A stretch of DNA of 41,553 nt from positions 1 through 41,553 of the forward strand of contig JAFVWS010000029.1 in assembly GCA_017501545.1 (NCBI GenBank). The letters run 5' to 3'. The DNA is from Clostridia bacterium (GTDB taxonomy: Bacteria > Bacillota > Clostridia > Oscillospirales > CAG-272). A program made the position numbers and the translations under genes. The notes beneath the pieces were generated by a model. It worked only from the letters and a program-made list of their open reading frames with translations, had not been told where the DNA came from and made no database searches. Positions 1-9,309 of this stretch are shown piece by piece; the stretch's first letter is position 1; the number at the start of each line of letters is the position of its first letter.

Positions 1-1
1 A

Positions 2-58
2 GATGAATATGCTAAAAAAATTTTTCATGACACCCCAGCTTTAATCATCAAGTCGTAA
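2..58 (+). CDS. C-terminal tail of an upstream gene, possibly CpsB-like tyrosine phosphatase
   Basis: An open frame enters from the left edge and ends at TAA 56-58, giving the tail DEYAKKIFHDTPALIIKS. The pattern of a hydrophobic helix followed by an aspartate/proline turn and ALII resembles the end of the PHP-type protein tyrosine phosphatases (CpsB/CapC) that usually precede the CpsC/CpsD pair in Firmicute capsule operons. Only 18 residues are visible, so the family call rests mostly on the downstream neighbours. Confidence 0.4.
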   Translation, partial: DEYAKKIFHDTPALIIKS

Positions 59-101
59 TTAAGTTTATTAAATTATCACATACATTACAAGGAGCTCCAA
101 A

Positions 102-923
102 ATGGACAAAACTAAAAACGAACAAGTAAAAAGGAAAAAGGTGTTTAAGGACATTGATATACGCGATGTTGTTCATTACCTACTTACTAAATCTTGGGTA
201 ATTGTAATAGTAGTAGCGGTTTGCTTAGTTGCTGCTATTCTCTACACTGCATTTATCACACCTACATACGAGTCTTCATCAAGTATGATTATAATAACCG
301 ATGAAGGTACTACAACTCAAGACTTCAGTGCAGGTCAACAAATTATCAACAACACTCCTGAAGTAATTAAGGGTAACGTTTTCTGCAATAAAATTGCGGA
401 TACACTAAATAACAAAGAGTCATATCATGCACTTTTGAACGCAAATCCAGCTTTAGTCAAGGCTTTAGGTGGAGACAAGGCATATGATTATGAAAACGCA
501 TCAGCTTACAATAACAATCAAAAGCTAAACCCTTCTATGATTCAAGGATCTTTAAATGTAAATATTTCAAATACTGCAAAAAACACATTTACTGTTACAT
601 CAACAACCAAGAATCCAGAGCTTTCTTGTATAATTGCAAACACGGCAACATACCTATACAAGGATTATGTTGAAACAGAAATCGTGCCAGAGGGTACTAG
701 CCTACAATCTGACATTTACAAGAGTGGCTCAGTTCCTGTAAAGGCAGCAAATAAAAACTTCCCTAAAAACGTAGCAATCGCTGTTGCTATTGGTGCAGTT
801 ATCACTTGTGCTATTCTCTTCTTGATTTTCTTCTTTGATGATAAAATCAAAACACCTGATGATATTGAAAAGCATCTTGAGCTTAATATTTTGGGAACTA
901 TTCCTGATTTTGAAGAAAGGTAA
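102..923 (+). CDS. Wzz/CpsC-type polysaccharide chain-length determinant and kinase activator
   Basis: A 273-residue membrane protein of the Wzz/CpsC family. These proteins set the length of exported polysaccharide and present a cytoplasmic C-terminus that activates the partner tyrosine kinase. It has a basic N-terminus, a first membrane helix at about residues 32-53, an extracellular loop of about 165 residues, and a second helix at about 223-245 followed by an acidic cytoplasmic tail. The usual proline-rich stretch before helix 2 is reduced to SVPVKAANKNFPKN. The start is set by GGAG just upstream. The kinase gene begins 8 bases after its stop, so the two are almost certainly one operon and one complex. 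The two-helix topology is clear; the polymer concerned cannot be told. Confidence 0.85.
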   Translation: MDKTKNEQVKRKKVFKDIDIRDVVHYLLTKSWVIVIVVAVCLVAAILYTAFITPTYESSSSMIIITDEGTTTQDFSAGQQIINNTPEVIKGNVFCNKIADTLNNKESYHALLNANPALVKALGGDKAYDYENASAYNNNQKLNPSMIQGSLNVNISNTAKNTFTVTSTTKNPELSCIIANTATYLYKDYVETEIVPEGTSLQSDIYKSGSVPVKAANKNFPKNVAIAVAIGAVITCAILFLIFFFDDKIKTPDDIEKHLELNILGTIPDFEER

Positions 924-931
924 GGTAGGTT

Positions 932-1852
932 ATGAGTAATATTACTTCTTTTAACGAACAAAAAAAGCTTAACTACTCTGTTCGTGAAGCATTCAAATCA
1001 CTTCGTACAAACCTTCTTTTCTGTGGTGATGAATATAAAACAATTGTAATCACAAGCTGTGTAAAAAACGAAGGAAAAAGTACAATTTCTATTGAGCTTG
1101 CTAAATCTCTTTCGCTTGCTGAGAAAAAGGTTTTGCTAATTGATGCCGACTTAAGAAAATCAGTATACGCAAGCACTTATACTATCAATAGCCAAGCGGT
1201 TTTAGGTCTTAGTGAGTATTTATCTGGTCAAGCAGACTACGATTCTATTATGTACAAGACACAATACGAGAATCTTGATTTGATTTTCGCCGGTGCTGTT
1301 CCTCCTAACCCAGTTGAATTGTTGAGTTCTAAAAAATTTGAAGCTTTGGTTAGAGAAAGCCGTGAAAAATATGATTATGTTATAATAGACGCAGCTCCAC
1401 TTGGCGCAGTTATTGATGCTGCCGCTATCGCTTCATTCTGCGATGGTGCTATTATGGTTATTTCAGCTAATGAAATTCGCTGCCGTATGGCTCAAGACGT
1501 TAAAGAACAGCTTGAAAAGAGTGATTGCAAGGTTTTAGGTGCTATTCTAAACAAGATTCCTCTCAAGGCTGGTTCTTACTATAACAACTACTACAGAAAG
1601 TACTATGGTAAGCCTAAAAAAGGTGGCATCTATGGTTATGGTCACTATGGCGCGTATGGCTATGCTTCTGATGATGACCAAAAAAATCAAAATGTAGTTC
1701 TTGCAAATAACACCCCTGCTCCAACTGCTACAGAACAAGAAAATCTTTCATATGAGATTCCAACGGCTGTTGAACAAACACCCGTTGACAAGGACGCTGT
1801 GCTTAGAAGCATCAAAAAGGGTGTAAAGAAAAAGGCCGCGAGAAAGCACTAA
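932..1852 (+). CDS. CpsD/Wze-type bacterial tyrosine kinase (BY-kinase)
   Basis: A 306-residue cytoplasmic P-loop kinase that autophosphorylates a C-terminal tyrosine cluster and controls polysaccharide assembly with its CpsC partner. Walker A is SCVKNEGKST (about 42-51), with Asn-Glu where most relatives have a Gly-Glu pair. Walker A' is VLLIDADLRK (67-76). Walker B is VIIDAAP (150-156), where IIDTPP is usual. The tyrosine cluster lies at about 210-243 (YYNNYYRKYY, then Gly/Tyr repeats). It is followed by a low-complexity Pro/Thr/Glu region and a very basic end (KKGVKKKAARKH), an extension beyond typical CpsD. A Rho-independent terminator follows directly. Confidence 0.92.
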   Translation: MSNITSFNEQKKLNYSVREAFKSLRTNLLFCGDEYKTIVITSCVKNEGKSTISIELAKSLSLAEKKVLLIDADLRKSVYASTYTINSQAVLGLSEYLSGQADYDSIMYKTQYENLDLIFAGAVPPNPVELLSSKKFEALVRESREKYDYVIIDAAPLGAVIDAAAIASFCDGAIMVISANEIRCRMAQDVKEQLEKSDCKVLGAILNKIPLKAGSYYNNYYRKYYGKPKKGGIYGYGHYGAYGYASDDDQKNQNVVLANNTPAPTATEQENLSYEIPTAVEQTPVDKDAVLRSIKKGVKKKAARKH

Positions 1853-1861
1853 TAGCTTTTC

Positions 1862-1897
1862 AAAGGAATTCGGATTACAATTCCGAATTCCTTTTTT
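1862..1897 (+). terminator. Rho-independent terminator after the BY-kinase gene
   Basis: A 13-bp perfect stem (AAAGGAATTCGGA paired with its complement) with a short A/T loop and a run of T. It ends the CpsC-CpsD transcript or attenuates into the polymerase gene, which starts about 24 bases further on with its own strong ribosome site. Confidence 0.85.
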
Positions 1898-1920
1898 AAA
1901 ACTTTCCAAGGAGGTGTATT

Positions 1921-3339
1921 ATGATTAAGGAAAACAAGTCTTCTGCTAATACTGGTTTCAAAAAGTTTATATTTTACTTACGCTGGTTTCTTAATAGCAA
2001 ATTTTATCCTATTTTAATTGCCGTTTCTGTGCTAATTTCACACACCTTCTCCATTGAAGAGCTTGGGATTACCATAGTTTTGCTAACAGTTTTCACAGGC
2101 TTAATTATATGTGATGACTTATCATTTATAATTTCACCACTATTTCTTTCTTTTTTTATGTTCTCCGAAAAAAGCGTTTCTTCAGGAAGGTTTTACGAAA
2201 AGCCATATCTAATTGCTATGGTGATTGGTGCAATTGTTTTTGGGGTTTTCGTTATTGCACACTTTATAATTCATAGAAAAAATATCACCTTAAAATCGTT
2301 TTCTTCTTCAAAACTATCATCTGGATTTGTTTTGTTATCAGTAGCATTTCTGCTAAATGGTTGCTTGAATCTTGATGAATACGAAATTGGAAACATTACC
2401 TTTTCAATTGCACTTATTTTCTCCTTACTTGGCATTTTCTTCTTGTTTACCATTAACGTTAACAAAAGTAAATCTCTTATGAATAATTTGATGTTTATTT
2501 TGTTTTTAGTTTCCGTTTTAATCACCCTCGAAGTGCTTATTGCAGTTATATTGGCAGAAAGAGTGCCAAGCGCGATTGACACGTATAAATTCCAAATAGT
2601 AAATGGTGAGCTTTTCAAAAACAGCATTAAGCTTGGTTGGGGAATGTGGAACAATATTGGTGGATTTTTAGCATTTTTGCTACCTGTTCACTTTTATTTA
2701 GCATCTACAAAGAAAAAGGTTGGTTTTATATTTTATATAACTGCTCTTATTTCAATGCTTGCAACTACTATTACTCTTAGCCGTTCGTCCTTACTTTCAG
2801 CGGGCATCACCTTTGTTATATGTGCTATTCTTTGTTGCTTCACTGGAGTTAACAAAAAGATTAACCGAATTATAACAATAGCAATTTTTCTCCTCGGTGT
2901 TATTGGAATAATAGTCCTATGGGGCAAAATAACAACGATTCTCGGCGATTATATATCAAGAGGACTTGATGACAATGGCCGTTTCGAAATGTACAAGCAC
3001 GGGCTTCTAAATTACCTGCTCAATCCAATTTTCGGCGGAGGATTTACCTCATCCTATCCAACAGAATATCAATTTATCTTTTTCTTACCATATAGATATC
3101 ACAATACAATAATACAAATGCTTGCAACCTGTGGCTCGATTGGCATTTTCGCTTATTTATATCACAGATATCAAACAATTAAGCTTTTCTTTGCAAGAAA
3201 AACGCTTTCTACAGTTTATTTAGCTTTATGCATAGGAACATTTTTATTTGCAAGCATGTTTGATAACCACTTTTTCAACATTTATCCAGCATTTACCTAT
3301 TCAATTATGCTTATGGCGATTGAAAAAACAACTGAATAA
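1921..3339 (+). CDS. O-antigen ligase/polymerase-like (Wzy_C family) membrane protein
   Basis: A 472-residue polytopic membrane protein with about 10-12 hydrophobic helices. The motif TTITLSRSSLLSAG (about residues 280-294) followed by a large loop with HGLLNYLLNPIFGGG and YRYHNTIIQMLATCG is typical of the Wzy/WaaL superfamily, whose loop arginines and histidines bind lipid-linked glycan. It follows the Wzz and BY-kinase genes, so polymerisation of the same exported polysaccharide is the likely role. The ribosome site AAGGAGGTG sits 6 bases before the ATG, close to ideal. It could also be a ligase; sequence alone does not separate the two. Confidence 0.75.
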   Translation: MIKENKSSANTGFKKFIFYLRWFLNSKFYPILIAVSVLISHTFSIEELGITIVLLTVFTGLIICDDLSFIISPLFLSFFMFSEKSVSSGRFYEKPYLIAMVIGAIVFGVFVIAHFIIHRKNITLKSFSSSKLSSGFVLLSVAFLLNGCLNLDEYEIGNITFSIALIFSLLGIFFLFTINVNKSKSLMNNLMFILFLVSVLITLEVLIAVILAERVPSAIDTYKFQIVNGELFKNSIKLGWGMWNNIGGFLAFLLPVHFYLASTKKKVGFIFYITALISMLATTITLSRSSLLSAGITFVICAILCCFTGVNKKINRIITIAIFLLGVIGIIVLWGKITTILGDYISRGLDDNGRFEMYKHGLLNYLLNPIFGGGFTSSYPTEYQFIFFLPYRYHNTIIQMLATCGSIGIFAYLYHRYQTIKLFFARKTLSTVYLALCIGTFLFASMFDNHFFNIYPAFTYSIMLMAIEKTTE

Positions 3340-3377
3340 AAAAGCTGTTGCGAAATTCGCAACAGCTTTTTGTTTTT
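3338..3377. terminator. Bidirectional terminator between convergent genes
   Basis: The stem AAAAAGCTGTTGCG pairs with CGCAACAGCTTTTT across a short AAATT loop and has T runs on both strands. It serves the polymerase gene (+) and the carbohydrate-binding lipoprotein gene (-), and overlaps both gene ends. Confidence 0.9.
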
Positions 3378-5307
3378 ATTTTCCAATCGTTTCAGTTTTT
3401 ATAACGGTAAATACATCGTTTTCATCTACTGTGCCGATTGTTACAACGAGGTCGGAGCCCATTGTAGATGACGAATAATAAATTGCCATTTTTTCATTGT
3501 AGTTCTTTGGCAATTCAACCTTAACGACATCCTCACCACTAATAACCTTTACCCAGTTGCCTGCTAAAGCATCATCCTTGTTCATAACTAAACCAGAAAC
3601 ATATTTAGCCTCTCCTTGAGTTTCTTGTGGTTTATTAGTTGTAGTAATCATTAACAATGTGCCACCGTTAACGGTTATTGTTCCGTCAGTACCAGTATCA
3701 ACCTTGTCAAGTAAATACACTGTTCCACCATTAATAAGTGTAGCATTTGCGTTTAATGCATCCTTTTCGGCAATGACATAAAGCGTTCCGCCACTAATAG
3801 TAATGTTCTTTGAGTTAGTACCCTTTTCTGCTCCTAAAACAGTAACATCTGCTTTATCACTTAGATTAATATCTGTAGCTTCAATAGCATCATTCTTTGA
3901 GAAAAGAACAACCCTTCCGCCAGTAAACGAAGCAGTGTTTGTAATGTTGATTGAATCTTGATATGAATCAATGCCGATTATGCCCTTTGAAATAGAAACC
4001 GAATCAGCCTTGATTCCTTTACAGTCTCTTAATACATACTGAGTTGCATTTTTTCCATCAGTCGCCTCATCGTAAAGAACATATGCACCATCCTTGTAAA
4101 CATATCTTGTCTTATCAGCTGATGTATTTTCATCTGCTTTTTCATATGTTGGCGCAGTTTCTGCATAAATCACACCACTTGTTGAAATAGAAACATCTGT
4201 TGCTGAAAAACCATTACCTGTGGTTGAAATTTTGATATTTGCTGAGCCTTCAATTTTAATATTGGCGGCGGAAATTGCAGATTTATATGAAATTAATATT
4301 GAAATACCACCATTAATTGTTACGTCATTGTATGCATCAATGGCATTTCCTGTTTCAGCATCAACCTCAATTCTTCCACCACTAATAGTAACAGGACCAG
4401 TGCAATTGAAGCCGTTTGTTACACACTCTATGTTGATGCTACCACTTGTTACGTTTATAAAGCCATATTCATTGGAGGTTTCTCCAACGTCACCACTCTT
4501 AAATCCACTTTTGCCAGCATCAATATCAAACTTACCGCCATTTATTGTCAATCCACGCTTGCCATATATACCATGGCCTGGTGCAGTTAAGTTAAATTCT
4601 CCACCGTTGATGGTTAACTCTTTAGTATTTGCAATAGCATTTTTAGCTTTTGCATCTATCGTAAGCTTACCCTTGCCTTCAATTGTAAGGTTGCAGGATC
4701 TTACACGAAGAACTGCGCCTTCTCCATCATTTGTTTCAACGTCTGAAAGATAGTTTTCTGAGCCTTCCGCAAGTACAATAGTAACAGAAGCACAATCTTC
4801 AGCATATATTGCTGGACCTCCTGTGCTATTTCCACTTGTTAGCGAAACGCCATCAAGAACCAAAACAACATTTTTGTCAATTGCTTTTACACAAATTTGT
4901 CCATCTGAAGATGTACCATATATTCTGTATGTTCCAGCCTTGTCAATGAGAATTTGACGATTAGGATATTTTGAAACGTCAATATTATTGTTAGTTGTAT
5001 AATCTAATACTTCACCTTCGTTACCAAATGTATCCTCGCCATCAAACACCTCAAGCTCATCCTTCAATGAATCCTTTACTGTTGTTGACTCATAATCGGT
5101 AGATGGTCCCGGTTCAACTGGCTCATCAGATTCAGTATCCTGATTTTCCCCACCACCGCTTGATTCTGTATCATTTGGTTTCACAACTTCTGTATCAGTA
5201 TTAGTGTTTGTGTCTTTGTTTGTATCTGTGTCAGTATTGGTGTTGCCACAAGCAACAAGAGCTAATACAACTAACATTGACATTAGTAATACTATTACTT
5301 TTTTCAT
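3376..5307 (-). CDS. Carbohydrate-binding domain lipoprotein (Cthe_2159-like beta-helix)
   Basis: A 643-residue secreted lipoprotein. The chosen ATG has CCGGAGG 6 bases upstream, so the longer frame starting at 5331 is not used. The signal peptide MKKVIVLLMSMLVVLALVAC ends in a lipobox cysteine. An acidic Thr/Asn/Asp linker (about 21-75) follows, which should lift the domain off the cell surface. The rest is a long series of beta-helix rungs with repeated motifs such as LTINGGEFNL, LTINGGKFDI, VTISGGRIEV and ITISGGTLYV. This pattern matches the carbohydrate-binding family typified by Cthe_2159, a polysaccharide-binding right-handed beta-helix. A good promoter lies at 5354-5382. Ligand is unknown; plant or host glycans are plausible. 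Confidence 0.85.
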   Translation of the reverse strand: MKKVIVLLMSMLVVLALVACGNTNTDTDTNKDTNTNTDTEVVKPNDTESSGGGENQDTESDEPVEPGPSTDYESTTVKDSLKDELEVFDGEDTFGNEGEVLDYTTNNNIDVSKYPNRQILIDKAGTYRIYGTSSDGQICVKAIDKNVVLVLDGVSLTSGNSTGGPAIYAEDCASVTIVLAEGSENYLSDVETNDGEGAVLRVRSCNLTIEGKGKLTIDAKAKNAIANTKELTINGGEFNLTAPGHGIYGKRGLTINGGKFDIDAGKSGFKSGDVGETSNEYGFINVTSGSINIECVTNGFNCTGPVTISGGRIEVDAETGNAIDAYNDVTINGGISILISYKSAISAANIKIEGSANIKISTTGNGFSATDVSISTSGVIYAETAPTYEKADENTSADKTRYVYKDGAYVLYDEATDGKNATQYVLRDCKGIKADSVSISKGIIGIDSYQDSINITNTASFTGGRVVLFSKNDAIEATDINLSDKADVTVLGAEKGTNSKNITISGGTLYVIAEKDALNANATLINGGTVYLLDKVDTGTDGTITVNGGTLLMITTTNKPQETQGEAKYVSGLVMNKDDALAGNWVKVISGEDVVKVELPKNYNEKMAIYYSSSTMGSDLVVTIGTVDENDVFTVIKTETIGK

Positions 5308-5353
5308 ACGCACCTCCGGAATAATGCACAAAAATATATATTTTTATGAATAT

Positions 5354-5382
5354 ATTTTAGCACATTTAACAATAATAGTCAA
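5354..5382 (-). promoter_or_regulatory. Sigma-A promoter of the carbohydrate-binding lipoprotein
   Basis: On the minus strand TTGACT (5377-5382) is separated by 17 bases from TAAAAT (5354-5359). TGC directly before the -10 makes an extended -10. It lies in the gap after the phosphoesterase gene. Confidence 0.8.
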
Positions 5383-5401
5383 TATTTATTTTTGTATTCT
5401 A

Positions 5402-6106
5402 TTATAATATTTCTAAAATTTCGTATGGATTATTTTCGCCTACGCACATTGCTGCAAGCGTATAATATCGAATTTTGCCGATAAGCGTATCTTTTCCAGC
5501 ATGAAAATGGCCTTGAATAACCATTTTTGTATTTGTGTTATTTAGGATATCTCTTATCTCTTTTGCATTTTTTACAACATGGTTTTGCTCAATAGTTGGA
5601 TCAATGTTTTGATGCAAAAAAACGTACACGTCCTTAGTCGTTTTTGATTTTTTCTTTAAATTGTCAAGTTGCTCTTTAGGCAAAAAGGTGTTTATCCAGT
5701 CTACGTTTCTTTTTTGATACGGCTTTCCTCCAACCTCGTAATTACAATCAAGAAAAATAAGCATTGATTTTTCGGTTTCAATAGAAAACGGAGGATATGC
5801 GCCATTTGTATATTCATTAAACTCCTCTTTTGTAAAGCTTAAATAGTCGTGGTTGCCCATCAATGAATAAAACTTAATTCCAAAGGAATTAATAAGATCC
5901 GAAATCTTTTCTAATGCTTCCTTGTTATTATTAATATCTATGCAATCATCTGTTAAATCTCCAAGGCAAACCACCAAATCAACATTCTCGTCTTTAAAGT
6001 ATGACATAGCCTCACTTATTTTATCGTATGAACGGCTATGATACCTATTATCTGATGGTATTATCTTATCTGAATAGTGAGGGTCTGTAAATAATCCTAT
6101 TTTCAT
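5402..6106 (-). CDS. Calcineurin-like metallophosphoesterase
   Basis: A 234-residue cytoplasmic phosphoesterase with the full dinuclear metal set in order: DPHYSD near the N-terminus, GDLTDD at about 49, GNHDY at about 101, a mid-domain His in LHQNID, and GHFHAG near the C-terminus. No signal peptide is present. The ribosome site AGGAG is about 5 bases before the ATG, and the start lies 8 bases after the stop of the MBL-fold gene, so it is translated from that operon. The substrate (phosphodiester or protein phosphate) cannot be inferred. Confidence 0.88.
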   Translation of the reverse strand: MKIGLFTDPHYSDKIIPSDNRYHSRSYDKISEAMSYFKDENVDLVVCLGDLTDDCIDINNNKEALEKISDLINSFGIKFYSLMGNHDYLSFTKEEFNEYTNGAYPPFSIETEKSMLIFLDCNYEVGGKPYQKRNVDWINTFLPKEQLDNLKKKSKTTKDVYVFLHQNIDPTIEQNHVVKNAKEIRDILNNTNTKMVIQGHFHAGKDTLIGKIRYYTLAAMCVGENNPYEILEIL

Positions 6107-6114
6107 TTTTTCTC

Positions 6115-6885
6115 CTATATTTCAAGCTTTTGTCCATCGTACGCTACTTCTATTTTATCTTTTTTTAAAAGTCCTACTGTTTCGATGTGAGACTTATGTA
6201 ATGATGGTGCAATATGGGAAATCATTACCCTTGTTGTTTCATCAATGACGCCAAACGTTTTTAGTGATGGAAGCATCATTCTAATCATCGGTATGCTATT
6301 GTGCTCCGCCAAGCGATAATCGCCTGTATAGTCACCAACAGTTCCGTCCAAAACCATCAAGCTTAATTTTTTGTTTCTAAGAAAATTGTATGTTCCTGCC
6401 AAGAGCCAAGCACCATCACAGCCATAAAATATTCTTTTTTCTTCTTTTTCAATCAAGAAATGAACAGGAAAAGATAGAGGGTCATGATTCGATGGTAATG
6501 CAGTTATAGTGAAATCGCCATCAACATTGTATTTTTGAAAAGGCTTCATTTTGACAATTTCAATATTATTTTCTTCCTCTATTGGTGCATTTTCATTCAC
6601 CCATAGGCAAATTTTTCCCAAAGATGCCACTTTTCTTATGTTTTCAATATTAAAATGGTCATCGTGCAGATGAGTTATAAAAACATTTGTGATTTTGGAA
6701 GCATCAGCGCCCGATATTCTCAATGAATCCCAAGTGTGCTCTCCACAGTCAACAAGATATTTTTTATCAATTAAAAGCGACGACGAGCGTCGTGCATCAT
6801 AATCAAAACAGTCCTTGAATTCATTTTTTAATTTTTCCGAATAATCACAGGCACAGGTGCCTAAAAATTGAAGTTTTATTGACAT
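6115..6885 (-). CDS. MBL-fold metal-dependent hydrolase (PhnP/RNase Z-like fold)
   Basis: A 256-residue metallo-beta-lactamase-fold hydrolase. The zinc motif THLHDDH (about 70-76) is the HxHxDH signature. A further metal Asp lies in FYGCDGAW and late histidines in VMISHIAPSLHKSH. The opening LQFLGTCACDY is the usual first strand of RNase Z/PhnP-like enzymes. The start is supported by GGAG six bases upstream. It overlaps the Nif3-like gene by 10 bases, so the two are translationally coupled. With phosphoesterase, MBL and Nif3-like genes in one run, a shared nucleotide or phosphoester salvage role is possible but is inference. Confidence 0.85.
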   Translation of the reverse strand: MSIKLQFLGTCACDYSEKLKNEFKDCFDYDARRSSSLLIDKKYLVDCGEHTWDSLRISGADASKITNVFITHLHDDHFNIENIRKVASLGKICLWVNENAPIEEENNIEIVKMKPFQKYNVDGDFTITALPSNHDPLSFPVHFLIEKEEKRIFYGCDGAWLLAGTYNFLRNKKLSLMVLDGTVGDYTGDYRLAEHNSIPMIRMMLPSLKTFGVIDETTRVMISHIAPSLHKSHIETVGLLKKDKIEVAYDGQKLEI

Positions 6886-7670
6886 AGCTTCTCCTCTGTA
6901 TATGTATAAACCTCACCACATTCCATATAGCGAGTTTCAAACTCTGTATGATTTTCGCCAAGACGCTTAGCAAGCAAGCGCATTCCGTCCCTCTCCGAGC
7001 CTATGTGCCCCATCACAATAAGGGTTTTATTCATACCAAGCGTATTTGCATCTCTTGCATATTCGGCAAGCTTCCACTCGCATGCCTCACCAGTAAGCAC
7101 TATTTCTACATTTGGGTCACAAAGCAATTCAAAAACTCCACCAGGAGTCCCAAAGCAAAGTGCTATTTTAGTTGATTTTTTATTGCGCGTGCCAGCTATA
7201 CGCACCTTCTTTATGTCAAGCACCTTTTCCATTTTATTTGCTAATTCGAGAGCTGTAATCGGTTCGTTTGCCGTAAAAAGATACGATGCGCTGTAAGGTG
7301 TCTTTTCAACATTTCCTTTTAAGCCAAGATAATATATCTCACCCTCGGGAATTTGGTCAACCTCTCTATGATGCATATAATCATGATAACGATAAATAGT
7401 TATACCACTTTCCTCTATCAGCTTTCTTTTTGCTACAACCACTGGCAAATCTTCAATATTTTCAAAATGATCATAATATGTAGGCTCGTGGACGATAAGC
7501 ATATCAGCGCCCCATTCTTTTGCTTTTTTCACAACCTCAACAGTTGCAAACATCGTTACGGCAACCTTTTTAAGCTCCTTATTAGGATCTCCCGCCTTTA
7601 ATGTGTCGCAGGTAATTTTGTCAGCTTGTCCACCTTTTATTATTTCTTCAAATAGCTCGTGTGCTTTCAT
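6876..7670 (-). CDS. Nif3-like dinuclear metal-centre protein (DUF34/YbgI family)
   Basis: A 264-residue member of the Nif3/YbgI family, ring-forming proteins with two metal ions per subunit and no settled reaction. The sequence shows VVKKAKEWGADMLIVHEPTYY (about 46-66, metal His) and MGHIGSERDGMRLL near the C-terminus (metal His and Glu). The length matches the short form of the family. The ribosome site GAGGAAAT precedes the ATG. It is the first of three overlapping or abutting genes (Nif3, MBL hydrolase, phosphoesterase), and its transcript probably continues from the lipoprotein gene ending 9 bases upstream. Confidence 0.85.
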   Translation of the reverse strand: MKAHELFEEIIKGGQADKITCDTLKAGDPNKELKKVAVTMFATVEVVKKAKEWGADMLIVHEPTYYDHFENIEDLPVVVAKRKLIEESGITIYRYHDYMHHREVDQIPEGEIYYLGLKGNVEKTPYSASYLFTANEPITALELANKMEKVLDIKKVRIAGTRNKKSTKIALCFGTPGGVFELLCDPNVEIVLTGEACEWKLAEYARDANTLGMNKTLIVMGHIGSERDGMRLLAKRLGENHTEFETRYMECGEVYTYTEEKLCQ

Positions 7671-7679
7671 ATTTCCTCT

Positions 7680-9299
7680 TTAATTTAGGTTTATTGTAAA
7701 ATTGCTCTTTTCACTACCATACATATCCTCAGTTACAGAATAATATCGTATTGTTAAAGTGTTTCCATCTTCAGAAAAATAAAACATTGCCACCATCGCT
7801 ACTCCATCCAAATAATAGTCAACATTTTGAGGATCAATTAACAATTGATGAACTGTATTGCCATTTTTTCCTTCAGTTGCTAAATACACTATATCTTGAG
7901 ATGGATCGTGCCCACAAATAACCATTTCAATGTTATCATACTTGGAAACAAGCTTTTCCCAAATATCATCACCAGTGTTAACCTTCGATGGATATGCATC
8001 AGTAGATCCAAGCAGCGTTCCATCCCTATATAGATAAGTATGTGTGGTAATTATAACTCTGCGCTCCGGATTAGCTGATATAATTTCTCCTGCCCAAGCA
8101 AGCTCGTCGTCTGTTATATCATAATCAAGAATCATTATTAGATATTTAACATTTCCCACATCTAATAGCTTATATGCATTAGTTAAATCCCCTTCTGTCA
8201 TTACGCCACTAAGTTCTTTTAAATATTCTTCATCATTAAACGTAGCATTATACCCCAATGCTTTGTCGTGGTTTCCTCTGACGAGCGTATAAGGCACAAC
8301 TCCATTCATTTTATAAATCTGTTCTTTGGCATACGCCCACTCTTCATCTTTACTTTTTTGAGTTATATCACCTAGTCCAATAACACACTCTATTTTTTGT
8401 TCATCAGCATTTGAAACAATCCAATCATATAACGCAGCCATCTTATTTGGAAACTTTTCTGAAAGCTCTTGAGTATCCCCAATTACTGCGAAGGAATATG
8501 CATAGTCCGTTGCAGAGTCAACAGCACTTGGCTCTTGCCATAGCTTTTGATAGCTCAAATCATTTTGATTGTTAGATATATCAAGCTTCAAACAATCCTG
8601 ACATTTTGTTAAGTCATATGCGGCAAGTAGACCTTCTTCCGAGCCCGTAATACCATTTTTATAGTCACAAAGCACCTCTTCGGCAGAACGTACGTCGCTC
8701 CACAAGGAAATATTACGTATTACCCCCTTGAAATGCTCCTTGTTGCCACCTTTTCTATCTCCACCTATTATAAAATTGTGCTTTAGTTCGTACTGTTCTT
8801 GAATTTCGACATTCTCTATAGTTTGCTTTAGTTCTCCATCAAGATAACAATTAAGCTGAGATTTTTCCATATCAAAAGTAATAGCAAGATGTACAAAATT
8901 GAAGGATCTTACATCAACATTTTCAAATATATATTCTGTCCCCTTTATATGGACATTTCTATTTTTGAAAAACACCTTTGGATGTCCATTTTCAGCTATA
9001 TAATAGTCAATGCATCTATTCCAGTTATCATCGTTACCAACAATTATGCCTTGAGTTGTATCGTCTCCTGGTAAAATTTTAATTTCTGTCTCCATTGTAA
9101 GTGGAACATTAGATATATGATTGCTTAACGTATATTGCTCTAGCACGGAAAAGGTTTTTCCCTCTCTAACATCTTCACAAGCACAGCATTTGATGAGTGT
9201 TTCGTCATTTTTATCTTCTAAATTATTTTTCCCACAGGCAGTTAAGCATAACGCAAATAGCAATATCGCCATTAACGTGGTTATCATTCTTTTAGTCAT
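7680..9299 (-). CDS. Lipoprotein with LamG/concanavalin-like domain and metallophosphoesterase domain
   Basis: A 539-residue exported lipoprotein. The start chosen is the ATG with AGGTG about 7 bases upstream, giving MTKRMITTLMAILLFALCLTAC with a lipobox; the longer frame to 9356 is unsupported. About residues 30-235 form a LamG-type jelly roll (NVPLTMETEIKILPG, LAITFDMEKSQLNCYLDGEL, FKGVIRNISLWSDVRSAEEV). About 265-530 form a calcineurin-like phosphoesterase (FAVIGDTQ, IGLGDITQ, RGNHDK, TTHTYLY, VICGHDP). The first motif has GDTQ rather than DxH, seen in related extracellular enzymes. Likely a surface phosphodiesterase anchored near a glycan or phosphopolymer; the substrate is unknown. Confidence 0.85.
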   Translation of the reverse strand: MTKRMITTLMAILLFALCLTACGKNNLEDKNDETLIKCCACEDVREGKTFSVLEQYTLSNHISNVPLTMETEIKILPGDDTTQGIIVGNDDNWNRCIDYYIAENGHPKVFFKNRNVHIKGTEYIFENVDVRSFNFVHLAITFDMEKSQLNCYLDGELKQTIENVEIQEQYELKHNFIIGGDRKGGNKEHFKGVIRNISLWSDVRSAEEVLCDYKNGITGSEEGLLAAYDLTKCQDCLKLDISNNQNDLSYQKLWQEPSAVDSATDYAYSFAVIGDTQELSEKFPNKMAALYDWIVSNADEQKIECVIGLGDITQKSKDEEWAYAKEQIYKMNGVVPYTLVRGNHDKALGYNATFNDEEYLKELSGVMTEGDLTNAYKLLDVGNVKYLIMILDYDITDDELAWAGEIISANPERRVIITTHTYLYRDGTLLGSTDAYPSKVNTGDDIWEKLVSKYDNIEMVICGHDPSQDIVYLATEGKNGNTVHQLLIDPQNVDYYLDGVAMVAMFYFSEDGNTLTIRYYSVTEDMYGSEKSNFTINLN

Positions 9300-9309
9300 T
9301 TTCTTACAC

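Noticed and set aside
4220..4753. 177-residue plus-strand frame opposite the beta-helix lipoprotein
   Set aside because: Repetitive Pro/Leu composition is the mirror of the beta-helix rungs; no start signals.
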